Assembly (NCBI GenBank): GCA_013115125.1
Contig: JABANN010000028.1
Location: 1-64,000, forward strand
DNA: 64,000 nt
Direction of reading: 5' to 3'
Source of the DNA: Perkinsus olseni
Lineage: Eukaryota; Perkinsozoa; Perkinsida
This document shows, piece after piece, positions 35,507 to 52,521 of this stretch. Under the pieces are notes generated by a model. The model was not told the DNA's origin and did no database searches. It saw only the letters and a program-made list of their open reading frames with translations. Positions within the stretch are counted from its first letter, which is position 1. Every line of letters starts with the position of its first letter. The position numbers were made by a program, and so were the translations under genes.

Positions 35507-38500
35507 ATGGGGCGAGGTCGCAAAGGACATGCTGCCCGACCTCCTGCGCTGGTTCGCACCGAAACGGTGAAGACGGATGACGATGAGTTTCATGCAGAAG
35601 GGGGAGGGGCTCATCACAGTGCTGTTGGTAATGTATGTCCCTTCTGCTGAGTGATTGGCCTCAGTGTGTGCCATAGGCTCCCCGTCTCGGAGCAGCAGCA
35701 GTGCCGTTGCGGGGAAGAAGCAAGTGGGTGGCTATATCCTGGACCAGAGGATTGGCAGAGGGAGCTATGCCCAGGTGGAAGCTGCTCTACGACGAGGGTT
35801 CGGATGTATTTCCTACTAGGTGTGGCGGGGCCATATGATATCTCATCCTGATAAGCTAGTGGCAGTGAAGGTGATCAACAGGGGCACAGTACAGGAGACT
35901 AGCCAGCTGAGGCAGGAGGTAGGCTCAGAGACGATCTATTGGTGGGTGGGCTAGGGTTTCGCTTCAGGTCAGCGCGTTGAGGAAGCTGCGACATGAAAAC
36001 ATCGTACGTTTTATAGACCTACGTAAATCCCAGGGGCATTTCTATTTGGTGCTCGAGTACTGCGAGGGCGGGGATCTGGCCCAGTTCATGCAGGCTAGAG
36101 GAGGCAAGCTGGAGTACGGTCTGCTGCCATTCTGCAAAGGTCTACTACTGTTTTCCCTCGCACAGGCCATCACTAACCCGTCGGTTCTTCGCCCAGATCT
36201 GCGCGGGTCTGTCATCGCTCCATCTGCAGCCATCACCACTGATACACAGAGACATCAAGCCACAGAATGTTCTGCTCTCGTATAGCTATCTTTCCTCGGC
36301 AGAAAGTGAGCTGAGTCTTGTCCTCACTACAACGGAACTGAGAATGACGGCTGGTCGCTCTCTCTTCAGACTCACCAGCTAGCTCGATATCATCTGGTCC
36401 AAGTGCGATAAGCGACGAGATGTACATCTTGAAGTTGGCCGACTTCGGCTTCGCTAGGTTCGATCTGTGTTCGTGAAGAAATTTGACTCTCGATACGCTC
36501 AGGTCATTGCAGCCCACTGACATGGCAGCCACTGTGTGCGGCAGCCCCATGTACATGGCACCGGAAATACTGAGACATGAACGGTAATAGATTTCGGGCT
36601 TGTAACAACTGTACGCAGTGGAAATAGGAAGAATATTACTCTTATCTGGTTTTATGCATAGAATGTAGCTACGTAGATGACCGATTACTTGAAGCGGGAT
36701 AAATGGATAACACAATGGATGCATCCAAGGAATGATGCGGACAAGGAACACAGCAGAGAGGGTCCAAGTCACAGACTGCGATTCCTCCCACAGGCACATG
36801 TGGGCTCTATCAAAGAAATGATGTGCTATTTGAGGGGATTACTATGTGCGTTTGACTCGTCACTAGCGGTCAAAACGCGTTGTCACAATAGCGCGCATTT
36901 CCGAGCAAAAAAATGACCCCGGCCCGATTCGAACGGACAACCTTCTGATCTGGAGTCAGATGCGCTACCGTTGCGCCACAGGGCCTGTTGATTTTCAGCA
37001 AGCTTGGATTGCCTCACCCGCCCTTCAGGTACGACTATCGAGCGGACCTGTGGTCTATCGCCTGCATTCTGTACGAGATGCTCCATGGGTATCCTCCGTA
37101 CCCCGGGGCTCAGAGTACCATCGAATTGCTCAAACGCATCGAGAGTGGCCCAGCCATTACCTATGGGAGTGTGTGCTCCACGTCATGCCTCGACCTGCTC
37201 AAACGAGTGTTGGTGAAAGACCCAGAGCGGAGAATGGAAGCCGAGCTCTTCTATAAACATCCCTACGTCGTACGCTCCCGTCCGTCATTGAGGCTTCTGA
37301 TCGCACGACCGGCCAGATACACCAGAACGAGGACGATACCCCAACTTTCGGGCGGAAAGACTCACCCTCGTCTTCGTCTGCTAAGAGCATTGGAGCCCTT
37401 AGGCCGGCTCCCGCAAAGGTACGAGGCTCGTACTACTAGCTTCCGGTGTACTTATCGTACGTCTTTCATGCTTCCGATGAATTTTGGCAGGTTACTCAGC
37501 CGACCAAGGAAAGCGGAAGTGCGCGGAACGCCGTCCGGGCGAGTCCGAGCATTGACCGTTCTGAGCGCTCTCAGGAGCAGTCACTGTCCAATCGAATGGT
37601 AGCCTCTTGGTCCAGCAGTTGCTCTGTCTAGCGGCTGTCTCTCGTTAGAGCGGCCAGTCGGTCCAGACGGAGAGGAAAACGCGTACCGACAGTCCCCTTC
37701 TAGTCCCCAATGTTTCACTTGCGGAGAACGTGCAGGATATAGTCAGCGGGGCTGAGGTGTTTCAAGAGGACGATTCTCTTGTGGTACGCGGGGGCGACGT
37801 CAGTCTTTGTGTTCGGGTCAAGACGAGTGTTGCTCTGAACATTGTGAAAATCTGTTCCGGAGGAACCTCCCGCTGTGTTCAGGAAGCCTCCGATGATGCA
37901 TCAGAAGGAGAGTTCGTCATGATAACGGAGATTACAGATCCGAAGCAGTAAGCCTCTCGAACACTGTCCATCGTTAAGGGCCTGCTAGATATCTCGAGAA
38001 GGTGGGAGCAGAACAGCCGACGAGCTCCCAGGATCAGGTCGTCACACTACCCGACCGACGAACATATGCATCCAGGGCGATGTCATTTGGTTCGCAGGTG
38101 GGACGGGACCCACTATGGCGGAAACTCTCGCTTGTTGAGACCTATTGTTTGCGTTGCTGTCAGGCCGAATCCGGCGCGGATTCCTCAAGGGTTCCGACGC
38201 CTACGGGCCGCCAAAGCTGTGGAAGGACGACATGGAGCGGGATCAGCGCCAGTGGGTTACCCTTCGATCTCGAGGTGGATATGTTGATTGTTCAGGCAGT
38301 ATGAGTCGATCCTCAACGTCTCCTGCTGTCACGAAGTACGCCACTGATATCTGCCGAGTGGTCACGGAGGTATTGCTTCCTGGCTAGCGGGAGGATGCTG
38401 ACGGCTACTGTAACTCAGGTCAAGCGTGTTGCAATGCGCGTCGCGGGTATCCAGGTGGATGAACTTGGGTTTGGTACAGTCTTTCGCAAGGATCGCCTTG

Positions 38501-40991
38501 GGAACCGCCGTCGTACCGGGCAGAGGATTTCAAGTAGGCTCGTCCGAACCCTTCGGACAGGAGTGCCGACTCGTCGAGATATTTTGACTTCGCCATCAGC
38601 GCCTCTCGGGTTCTTAACTCTCAAATTTTCGTGTTCCCATTAAGCCCCAATGTCAACACGACTCGAGCCATTTGTGATGGTGCCTCGGTATTACCGAGCG
38701 AAGAAGCCTTGGTTACCAAGGGTTGGTTGCTGACGAGTACACCTCCAACAACTTCTCCAGGGTATGCCGATCCTGTTCTATGCTGCCTTGTCTACGCACG
38801 TATCAAGCGTTGTCAAAATTGGTACCTTCTTCTTCGTCTTCTTCTTTTTCTCAATGCTTGGACGCGGCACGGCCTAATGGCCACTAAGCCGCCTTCACGT
38901 CTGCCAGTTTACCAGAAATCCGAGGGGGGTGACCGTTGACAAAATTGGTACCAAATCATCCTCATGCTGATGGTCTGATTCATCTTAGGCTGAATGACCA
39001 AAATTAGATGCTGGCACTCCTGGGAATGGCCCAGTTAACCAGCCGCTTGCCACTGAGAAGAGCTCTGGGCATGCTTCTACTGACGATAGTGTTCAGCGCT
39101 GTTTCCCTATTTACACAAATCCTCAGCGCGCGGTCATATGGACTGTCCATAGTGGACAAGAATTCTCAATATGGTTGTAACAAGTTGTTATCGTCAGCGC
39201 TGTTAGGAGAGCTCAGACTGCTGAAACTGCCAGTGGTGTTCAACTGGCCCATGCCCAGGTTGGAGGCTCCAACTTGGAGCTCGGTCCTCCGACACTCGTG
39301 GCGAGAAGAGTGTTGATAAGGGATGTGGTAATTTGGTGATAACGCTAGTGTTTAGATGAGAGGTTGGTAACCAGTAACCGGAGGTTGGAGCCAATAAGTG
39401 GGAAAGGGCTGAGTCGAACAAGCGAGGCGAGGTGCAACGAGATTGTCCATGGCAGTAGCACTCAATTACCGGATGAAGGTGTCGGGGTCAAAGAATGGAG
39501 CTTCAACACCATTCAAATAAGGGAACCAAGGGTCAGGCGGGCTGCGAGCATACGTGAGAGAGAGCGGGGATGCCTTGGTAGCCGTATGGATGCTTGTGTT
39601 GTACTACCTCACCACAGAGCCCAAATAACGTTACCAGTCGAGAACAGAGTGGTTCACAACCGTTCAATATCGCCTTCCACCTCTGACGACGGTACTTGGC
39701 GTGGGTCTTCCAGCTATGACAACGGTACTAGCCGTGGGTCTTCCACCTCTGACGTTAGCAGTCGGGAACAGAGTCAACGTGTGTCTGCATCATCTTGAGG
39801 AAGGTTTGGTTGAATCGTTCAACGAAGCCGTGTCCCTCAGGATGGTTGACAGAACTCTTAGACTTGCACATACCAAGCAGACCCAAGGTCATCTTCAATA
39901 GCCAAGATTCGAAGGGAGGGCCTTGGTCTGAAGTAAACGCCGAGGTGGACCAGACAGTCTCATGATTGTCAGTTGATAGCATGGTTGTCAATGACAACTT
40001 GTCATGAGTGCGCCAGATAACTCCAATCTTTGCACTATTATTTTTCCGTGAAAGTGCTTGAATCTGTACCATTCTGAATCGTTCTCCGTAACGGAGAAGG
40101 GTAGGATGGCCCTGCCATCATAGGATCAGTGGGTTATCCATTCACCGTCCGGAAATGATTCTTTCTCAGCGCGGAAATTTAGCTCGCGAGCTCCTCGGGT
40201 TGAACGGTTGAGCTTGAACCGCTGAGCTTGAACCGCCTACGAAAATGCGCGTTGTACTGAGTTAATCAAGTGTTGATGATTCAGGTTCGCAACAGCTAGA
40301 GGAGTACCGAGAAGATCTGTGCGATGCTTTGGCCATTCTCGATCGCTCTCAACGGTATGTTCATCGGCCTTAGAAGCTCATTCAGGCTCGTATTTCCAGG
40401 TATGCTGAGTTGGCCTTGGAAGTGGCCGACCCGGACATGGCCACCAATCTCAATCGGGAGTGCACGCACAGCGAAGATTTGAGGAAGGATATGCTTGCTC
40501 GCTTCGAGGGCGTTAACCTTGGAGAGGAAGTGAACACATTGCCAGCAGACCTTGTCACCATGCCTAGCCGATTCAGTTACCCACCGCTCGGCCCGGTCGA
40601 AGGGTCCTCTCACACGCGTTAGAGCTCGGGCGTCTAGCTGCTGTGGAAGTACGATAAGCCCTAGGTGCTTCGCGTTGTGGATGCTGTGTGTGATCAGGTA
40701 GCCCTAGGGAATGCATCGCAAGCTTACAGCAAGGCAAGCCTGGCAGTCGTATTGATAGATAGACTGCTTGCTGATATCGAGGAGGGCACTGAGAAGTACT
40801 ACCTCCCTGTCGTGGAGGTTGACATCGACTGCGTTCACTTCAGGTTCGAGTCAGCCACCTCTTTAGGCGCCTATCGCATTCCTGTTACCCGTCTGGTGGA
40901 GCAACTAAGGGCTATCACGGGGTCGAGGCGACCATCTGGTGCGGACTCCAGTGGGGTTCGAACGCCTCCGATGGTGACCAGTGGTCACTGA
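35507..40991 (+). CDS. ATG1/ULK-type serine/threonine kinase
   Basis: ULK/ATG1 kinases start autophagy. The protein begins [20 protein letters not shown] 49-nt intron leads to the kinase domain: [16 protein letters not shown] (glycine loop), KLVAVKVI (ATP lysine), [30 protein letters not shown] (catalytic loop), LADFGFA (Mg loop), [35 protein letters not shown] and [20 protein letters not shown], ending near 37270. A Ser-rich linker follows ([18 protein letters not shown]). Exons from 37730 on are helical. The pieces [20 protein letters not shown] (40300-40400) and [20 protein letters not shown] (40700-40760) resemble the tandem MIT module at the C-terminus of ULK1, so I place them in this gene. 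A stop in frame at 38641 is the alternative end. The kinase is firm; the C-terminal join is inference. Confidence 0.8.
36907..36913 (-). terminator. RNA polymerase III terminator of tRNA-Trp
   Basis: Seven consecutive T's on the minus strand directly follow the tRNA discriminator base. Confidence 0.9.
36914..36985 (-). tRNA. tRNA-Trp (CCA anticodon)
   Basis: Read on the minus strand, all four arms fold. The acceptor stem GGCCCTG pairs with CGGGGTC over seven positions, two of them G-U. The D stem is GCGC with GCGC around loop AACGGTA. The anticodon arm is TCTGA, loop CTCCAGA with anticodon CCA, then TCAGA. The T arm is GTCCG, TTCGAAT, CGGGC. The variable loop is AGGTT. A discriminator A follows at 36914. 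Seven T's come immediately after (36907-36913), a strong RNA polymerase III terminator. There is no tRNA intron. The gene lies antisense inside an intron of the kinase gene (36584-37028). Confidence 0.95.
39340..40250 (-). mobile_element. Fossil LTR-retrotransposon fragment (integrase region)
   Basis: The minus strand encodes a recognisable piece of a retroelement integrase core, with the typical 'DQG..F' and 'HPEG...ERFN' features, clearest between 39755 and 40072. Related-looking but degraded text continues toward 39.4 kb. The family is probably Ty3/gypsy-like; BEL is not excluded. Neither LTRs nor gag, protease or reverse transcriptase are visible, so it is a broken, incomplete relic with several breaks and probably old. 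It lies between exons assigned to the kinase gene, in the opposite direction. The outer limits are approximate. Confidence 0.6.
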
Positions 40992-41350
40992 CCACGCCGA
41001 GTTGATCATTTTGTGAATAGTACAATTGACGACGACATCCACTCCAATTGAATTTCATGCGCTTTTTGGTCATACCCTGTTTTGTTGACGTACTCCCCAT
41101 GACGGGGCCGGCCAGCCAAACCTCACAACATGACGGACCAAATCATCCTCGAACCAGGCCAAGTAGTGCACTTGCTATATAAACAATCCCATTCCAAATG
41201 ACAGATAGGTCTGCTGTGAACTCAACACGCGGGAGATTCTATAAAAATGCAAAAATGAGAATTAAGTTGTGAATTGTTCCGGCTCGATGCGCGTCGATGA
41301 CAGTTACCACGCGTCAGCTCTTTGCAAATGTATCAGCGGTCGATTAGGTA
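40992..41350. other. Convergent intergenic region
   Basis: No gene is seen between the convergent kinase and unknown genes. A TATATAAAC sequence occurs near 41176 without a nearby gene in the right direction. Confidence 0.4.
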
Positions 41351-42101
41351 TTAGGTTACCTCCTCGGCTTCTATGGTGCCATTTCCTTCACCACTGATTG
41401 CACAGCCTGTGCTGCTCTGAATTCTGTCCAAATTGTGGTACATCTTAAATACCACACCCCACACTTCGCCCACTCCAGAGTGAATGATAACCCTACCGCC
41501 TTCATTGCAGAACCTCTCGAAGATCTCCGCGTTTTCTTCAGCGGAACAGTACACGCCACCACCCTCACTATCCAGTGTAATAACTTGCATTGCGACGACT
41601 GCGCCCGGCGTAAGAGAGTCTCTTGGGAGTCCGAGGGCCACCAGTTCCTCATTTACGACGGTCCGAGACGTTACGCTGCCCACACACCCTTCCATAATTA
41701 CCCCTGCAGGGTAGTACATAGTGCGCTAATATGCCGATCGCACATGCGACCACCAATTCACAAGACCTGGGCCCCACATAATCCACCATCGTCTTGTCGG
41801 CATCTATAAACGCTAGACCAGCAGCAGCCGCCGGCGGCTGGTTGCCAGCACCATGATAGCGTATAATTCCGCGTAGCTCATCGAAGGCACAAGGTATTAT
41901 CATGCCGATCACTGTGAGTCCTTGCCTCTCTAAATCGTTCCCCCAGGTCCCATCGATGAGGGCGAAAGATGGGTCCCTGCACGGTGCAGCGGAACCGCCA
42001 TGGTTGAGGTACTTCCTGATTTCTCCGAGCTCTGCATGCTCAGGAGCATGTGAGGGTTCTTCCGGTAATACTGTGGGTAATGAAGAGGATTGTCCGCCCA
42101 T
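41351..42101 (-). CDS. Unrecognised protein with N-myristoylation-type start
   Basis: The chosen start is MGGQSSSLPTVLPEEPS, which fits the myristoylation pattern (Gly2, small residues, Ser6). The first exon runs through CRDPSFALIDGTWGNDL, TVIGMIIPCAFDELRGIIRY and AGLAFIDADKTMVDY. A 51-nt intron then joins in frame to TMYYPAGVIMEGCVGSVTSR, VVAMQVITLDSEGGGVYC, FCNEGGRVIIHSGVGEVWGV and the end GEGNGTIEAEEVT before TAG at 41351. The composition and codon use look coding. It is a small globular protein of about 230 residues with no membrane segment. I do not recognise the family. A 25-bp tandem duplication spans its start codon (see findings). Confidence 0.55.
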
Positions 42102-42136
42102 AAATTGAAGACGATTGTCCGCCCATGAATTAAGAC
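42080..42136. repeat. 25-bp tandem duplication over a start codon
   Basis: GATTGTCCGCCCATAAATTG and GATTGTCCGCCCATGAATTA are two adjacent copies about 25 bases apart. Each contains, on the minus strand, an ATG followed by codons for MGGQSSS. Confidence 0.7.
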
Positions 42137-43081
42137 GCTGAGTACAGATTGCTGAGAATTGATTCACGATAACTCACTCAGGGTGGGGAGGTTTCTACAC
42201 TGCGTGATATGCCAACCAAACCCGATAAACTGGGTCGCCTAATTTCGACGGCCAATCGGCAACCGTTGCAAGTCAGACCATCGGCCGGTCGGCCTTTCAC
42301 TGATGACTGCCCGCTGCATGGCGTCAATTTCCACCTGGGTTGTCTTAGCGTGTTACGCGAGACGATTCGTGTAACGCGCTACATCTGTCGCGAATGGATG
42401 TAGGAGGAGTCAAGGTTATACAATAATACAACCCCGTCAAAGAATCACCCGCAAACTCTACCTAGTTGCCTTAATAAACGAGATTAAAGGCCAAAAAATT
42501 CCAATTCACCCGGGAAAATTTTCGAGAATTTCTCGCCAACCCCGGTGAGTATTCCCAGTCCCCCCGAATCGTTCGAAAGAGCAACAAATTTGCAATATAG
42601 TGATGCCTTCGGCTCACAATTACTCGGAAAATTACCCTTCCAAATTCTCTCTGGACAATTTTCTCTGACAGGACCGTATGTAAATCCGGGAGAAGCCATA
42701 AAGTTTGACTAATACACTAACTCAGCCTCGGCTAAAACAGCCACAGTCCAGAAGTGGGCTTGGCCGGACCAACCGGGCCAAGAGACTGGTCGTGTTTGTG
42801 CCAACGCCGCCGATAATCCTCACATCTTGGACCTCTTGGATTTCTCACATTTCCTTAACGACTTCTCGGACACGCAGTGAGGCCCCGAGTTCGAACCCCC
42901 CACTCGAGTCAACTGAGTTTTAATTTCGCAGGAACCGAAGCCATCTGCTAGACTCGCCAATCCTCTTTGATATTAGCTGTTTGTGTCATGCTTCCTCGTG
43001 TGTGAGTTCTCCTCGTTCTATGATGTTGTGTGTGAGTTCTCCTCAATCTTCATCGTTCTGTAGTCGTTGCTTTTGCCCCCT
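42137..43081. other. Divergent intergenic region
   Basis: No gene is recognised. A 16-bp sequence TGTGTGAGTTCTCCTC is repeated at about 42999 and 43028 in the RPB2 leader. TCTGTAG at 43057-43063, 19 bases before the RPB2 start, is a possible splice acceptor. A B-box-like GAGTTCGAACCC near 42888 has no tRNA fold around it. Confidence 0.4.
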
Positions 43082-50052
<6,971 letters not shown>

Positions 50053-50475
50053 CGAGAGAAGATGGATCCTCCTTGGGAAATGCCGACACCTTCATCACTG
50101 TTTACACGTTTACACATTTCTCACTCACTGATCTGTGGTGTTAATCTGAGGTAACGCCAAGCAAATGCAGTTGGTGAGGAAGATCCAAACGCGCATTACG
50201 TGTGTGGATTCGCGTCATGATCTCGCGCTTGCGAGACGAACACAATATGACACTTCGCGAGTCAGCCTTCTAGTGTCCTTTTTCCTGTCCCGCTCGTAGT
50301 TAGCCTCGAGCGAGGGTCGCTTGGACCACTTTTCTAGGCGTGACGATGATCACGTGGGGTCGCTTGGTGGTGGAGGCGGGCCACTCCCCTCAGAGTGAAC
50401 TGAATGGATTCCAGAGAAAAACTGAAGGCGCTCTAAGAGTATATAAAGTGCCATCTATACCATTCAGAAATCTAT
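50053..50475. other. Convergent intergenic region
   Basis: No gene is seen. A TATATAAAG sequence at 50441-50449 lies just ahead of the repeat tract below, with no coding region downstream of it on the plus strand. Confidence 0.4.
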
Positions 50476-50690
50476 TTGGCGGATAAGGCCGCCTATATGG
50501 GGGTCGAGGATTTCACGTTGGCGGGTTGAGACAGCGAATTGGCGGTAGGGTCGAGATGAGGGTATACAATTGGCGGATAAAGAAGTCATTTTAGCGGCAG
50601 CCCTCGGATAAAGAAATCGATTTCGCGAATAAGGCACGCAATTTCATGATTAAGGAAATCAATTTCGCCGATAAGGACATCAAGCCAGAA
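50476..50690. repeat. Degenerate short tandem repeat tract
   Basis: Diverged units of about 21 bases recur, roughly GATAAGGAAATCAATTTCGC. They include GGCGGATAAAGAAGTCATTT, CGGATAAAGAAATCGATTTC, ATTAAGGAAATCAATTTCGC and CGATAAGGACATCAAG. Variants with AATTGGCGG occur further left (50477, 50523, 50569). On the minus strand the right half reads as EIDF-containing heptads, but I treat it as a DNA repeat. Confidence 0.6.
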
Positions 50691-50818
50691 TTCGAGTCTA
50701 GCCAGCGGGAAAAATGTCAGACAAAGTGTTTTGGCCATCCTTCTGACAGCCGTCTCCAGATAAATTTTTTTGACAGTAACGACTAGAACCACTCTACGTG
50801 ATATGACAACGTCATAAT

Positions 50819-51673
50819 TTAAGCACTGTTGCCCGGACCAAGCGAAGCACCGCGTACCGCATGATCAACATCGTGCTGAGCGCCACGAACCGCACTATCG
50901 ACACCGATCTGGGCACCTCTAGCACCGTTGCTCACACNNNNNNNNNNNNNNNNNNNNNNNNNNNNNNNNNNNNNNNNNNNNNNNNNNNNNNNNNNNNNNN
51001 NNNNNNNNNNNNNNNNNNNNNNNNNNNNNNNNNNNGCACCACGAACCGCACTGTCGACACCGATCTGGGCACCTCTAGCACCGTTGCTCACACCAAGCGA
51101 GGCACCGCGTACCGCATTATCGACATCATGTTGAGCACCACGAACCGCACTGTCGACACCGATCTGGGCACCCCTAGCCGCGCTGCCGACGGCAATGCGT
51201 GCCCCGCCGACAGCAGCATCCTTTGCAATGCTAGCACCGCCAACTGCAGAGTCACGGGCACTACTGGCTCCTCGTAGAGCGGAGTTAGCAGCGATACCAG
51301 CTCCACGCAGGGCCGAGTTAACCGCAATGCGAGCTCCACTCAGGGCAGAATTAACCGCTATACCAGCTCCACCAAGACCTGGGTTGCGAGCTGCACCAGT
51401 ACCAGCAGTCCCTGTATCACCAGCCATAGTAGGAGTAGCAGTAGTTGTTGTATTGCTGGCCGTGGCAGCAGCCGTAGCCGGTCCGCTCGGAGCATCAGAA
51501 ACCGAACCAGCTGAACCACCAGATGTCTTCGCATCCATGTTGCTAGCTCCCCTTGAAGGCGCAGACTTCGATTGACCAGGAGCAGTTGCATCCGCTAAAT
51601 CGCCAAGAGAAGTACTGACGTCAGTTGCTAGGTTGTTGAGGTCAGATACCAAAGTCTCTAGAAATCCTGCCAT
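50819..51673 (-). CDS. Protein of 11-residue amphipathic repeats (interrupted by assembly gap)
   Basis: The protein starts MAGFLETLVSDLNNLATDVS, has a low-complexity Ala/Thr/Ser region, then at least fourteen units of about 11 residues. Examples are SALRGAGIAVN, SAVGGASIAKD, SAARGAQIGVD, SAVRGAQHDVD and NAVRGASLGVS. This spacing (three turns of an 11/3 helix), with Ala/Val/Ile on one face and Arg/Asp/Gln on the other, is characteristic of lipid-surface helices. Examples are perilipins, synucleins and apolipoproteins; LEA proteins use a similar repeat. There is no signal peptide or membrane segment. A cytosolic lipid-droplet or membrane-coating role is my inference. The gap at 50938-51035 falls inside the array, so the repeat number is unknown. 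It ends GPGNSA before TAA at 50819. Confidence 0.75.
   Translation of the reverse strand: MAGFLETLVSDLNNLATDVSTSLGDLADATAPGQSKSAPSRGASNMDAKTSGGSAGSVSDAPSGPATAAATASNTTTTATPTMAGDTGTAGTGAARNPGLGGAGIAVNSALSGARIAVNSALRGAGIAANSALRGASSARDSAVGGASIAKDAAVGGARIAVGSAARGAQIGVDSAVRGAQHDVDNAVRGASLGVSNGARGAQIGVDSAVRGXXXXXXXXXXXXXXXXXXXXXXXXXXXXXXXXXXVSNGARGAQIGVDSAVRGAQHDVDHAVRGASLGPGNSA
50938..51035. other. Assembly gap (98 N)
   Basis: Ninety-eight unknown bases lie between near-identical repeat copies, so the assembler probably failed inside the repeat array. True length may differ. Confidence 0.95.
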
Positions 51674-52109
51674 TATTTCGGCTTAGTACTGAATAATAAT
51701 AATAACCTACGAGGCAAAAGGTGAATTACAAAATCGGATTCACCGAAGGGAGAATCAACAAGGCCGGAGGCTTCCGTGTTATCTGTTAAGCTACAGGATC
51801 TCGACCCATATCTCCGAGCTCGCACAGCTAGCGCCAATCGTTATCGGAAGCTTCAGCGCTTTAGAAAATATCCCAACACAAAGCTGTCTCCTTTGTGGTA
51901 GTCCCGTACTCGTGATCTGTGAGGACTTCTGTGAGCGAGTGAATAAAACTTAGCTTGGGTTATGAGTCACTTAGCTTTGAGTTCGGCCCCTGTGTTGCTC
52001 ATTTCTCAACAGTAACGGGGCGGGAACTACAGTAGACGTGCGGATAGTGTTTCCCTATTAGCGAGGGCCTCTCACTAGCGAAGACAAAGAGCCTGCACGG
52101 TAGTATTAT
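51674..52109. other. Intergenic, no gene recognised
   Basis: This follows upstream of the repeat-protein start and contains no convincing exon. The hairpin at 52091-52130 overlaps its right end. Confidence 0.4.
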
Positions 52110-52146
52110 CTACCGTACAACCGTGCAGGCATATGCAGTGCATATG
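52091..52146. repeat. Perfect hairpin plus adjoining palindrome
   Basis: GCCTGCACGGT (52091-52101) and ACCGTGCAGGC (52120-52130) are perfect 11-bp inverted arms with an 18-base loop. Directly beside it, CATATGCA-G-TGCATATG (52130-52146) is an 8-bp palindrome with one centre base. The stop codon of the minus-strand gene lies in the first loop. Confidence 0.85.
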
Positions 52147-52521
52147 TACGGGACAACTGGAGCACAACATGCACTTACTCGCATTGTTAGATCTATACCT
52201 GCCTGCGCCCAGGAAGAGTAGTAGCAGTACAGATTTCCAGCCTTGTTGCAGAGTTGTTGCAGCTATAGAGGTGTGTGTGAGTTTATAGTCCAATGCCGGT
52301 TCCGGCTGAGTCAAGCTCTTGCCGATGTGCTCATTTGGAAATTCAGCTGTAGAGATATGACGCTTGCTCTTCGAACCAAACAAACCATTACGAAGAGAGA
52401 GACCGCGCAAAGACAGGAGGCGCAACCAAGATGCGGCGTTTCGAAACAGTAAGATATGTCTGGAGAAGATTCCATCGGGCCAGCGAGCGAGGAATATTCC
52501 GTCGCCCACTGTAGCCAACAT
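52110..52521 (-). CDS. Small putative mitochondrial membrane protein
   Basis: The minus strand is open from MLATVGDGIFLARWPDG through SWLRLLSLRGLSLRNG and SKSKRHISTAEFPNEHIG. This stretch is rich in Arg, Ser and Leu with few acids, like a mitochondrial presequence. Then comes LTHTSIAATTLQQG and a membrane segment WKSVLLLLFLGA. A 42-nt GT-AG intron (about 52157-52198) then joins to VVPYICTAYACTVVR with TAG at 52110. Without that intron the frame runs on to a later stop. No family is recognised. It could be a lineage-specific respiratory-complex subunit, but that is a guess. Confidence 0.4.

Noticed and set aside
37268-37290. Apparent 23-nt intron after the kinase domain (and similar 19-26 nt cases near 23320 and 27200)
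   Set aside because: Each has a frame-preserving alternative of 46 to about 70 nt with normal GT and AG sites, in line with the other introns.
40915-40985. B-box-like GGGTTCGAACGCC
   Set aside because: It lies within a coding exon and has no cloverleaf around it.
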